This document shows positions 5,978 through 5,988 of a stretch of DNA of 5,988 bases, piece after piece (within the stretch, counting starts at the first letter, position 1; every line of letters starts with the position of its first letter). The translations under genes and the position numbers were made by a program. The notes below the pieces were generated by a model. The model had not been told where the DNA came from. It worked only from the letters and a program-made list of their open reading frames with translations, and did no database searches. The DNA comes from Microbacteriaceae bacterium UBA4731 (GTDB lineage: Bacteria > Actinomycetota > Actinomycetes > Actinomycetales > Microbacteriaceae), in the NCBI GenBank assembly GCA_002404115.1, contig DHJB01000075.1:1-5988 (forward strand), written 5' to 3'.

Positions 5978-5988
5978 TTAGGTTAGCC
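5978..5988. promoter_or_regulatory. Left half of a putative DtxR/IdeR iron box, cut by the window edge
   Basis: TTAGGTTAGCC matches all 11 of the first positions of the 19-bp actinobacterial iron-regulator consensus TWAGGTWAGSCTWACCTWA. If the palindrome continues as CTAACCTAA-type sequence beyond 5988, the next gene is probably under DtxR/IdeR control, repressed when iron is plentiful. It lies past the terminator, so it belongs to the neighbouring unit and not to the sugar operon. Only half is visible, hence the moderate confidence. Confidence 0.6.

Larger units (their letters stand above)
5871..5988. other. Intergenic tail: terminator, repeats and start of a regulatory site
   Basis: No reading frame of note begins here. 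The stretch holds a double-arm terminator hairpin (about 5894-5961), a G-rich tract with two GGGGG runs (5967-5971, 5973-5977) and the half operator at the window end. Confidence 0.7.

Noticed and set aside
5978..5986. TTAGGTTAG as a telomere-like repeat
   Set aside because: There are only one and a half units and no array; the match to an iron box explains it better.
1..5988. Mobile elements, CRISPR arrays, tRNA or rRNA genes
   Set aside because: No transposase or integrase motif, no regularly spaced repeats and no tRNA cloverleaf or rRNA-like segment was recognised.

Overview
The window is high-GC DNA with dense genes, GTG/ATG starts, strong GGAG-type ribosome binding sites and stop-start overlaps. 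It also holds an actinobacterial-style ROK repressor and, at the right edge, what looks like half of a DtxR/IdeR iron box. Together these point to an actinobacterium. A member of the Microbacteriaceae or a close relative is my guess from overall style, not something the sequence proves.

Layout. On the minus strand (right to left) lies a ROK-family transcriptional regulator (383-1615). Its stop overlaps, by ATGA, a possible start of a class I SAM-dependent methyltransferase that runs off the left edge (1-377). A 174-base divergent intergenic region (1616-1789) carries a perfect 14-bp palindrome next to the regulator start, plus further inverted repeats. On the plus strand four genes follow in one compact run: a TIM-barrel sugar isomerase/epimerase-like protein (1790-2539), a Gfo/Idh/MocA oxidoreductase (2536-3645, ATGA overlap), a second Gfo/Idh/MocA oxidoreductase (3698-4861) and a second TIM-barrel isomerase/epimerase-like protein (4872-5870). 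A strong intrinsic terminator with an unusual duplicated 5' arm (about 5894-5961) closes the run. The last 11 bases match one half of an iron-box operator that should belong to the next, unseen gene.

How the genes may work together. The ROK protein is most simply a sugar-responsive repressor of itself and of the divergent operon. The operon has a mirrored order (TIM barrel, oxidoreductase, oxidoreductase, TIM barrel) and no transporter, kinase or glycosidase before its terminator. Pairs of NAD(P)-dependent Gfo/Idh dehydrogenases with metal-dependent TIM-barrel proteins are known from pathways that oxidise a sugar or glycoside to a keto intermediate and then epimerise, isomerise or eliminate it. 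Examples are the E. coli YcjS/YcjR system and inositol catabolism. The window is consistent with such an oxidation-rearrangement-reduction module for an unidentified sugar, glycoside or polyol. The substrate cannot be read from the sequence.
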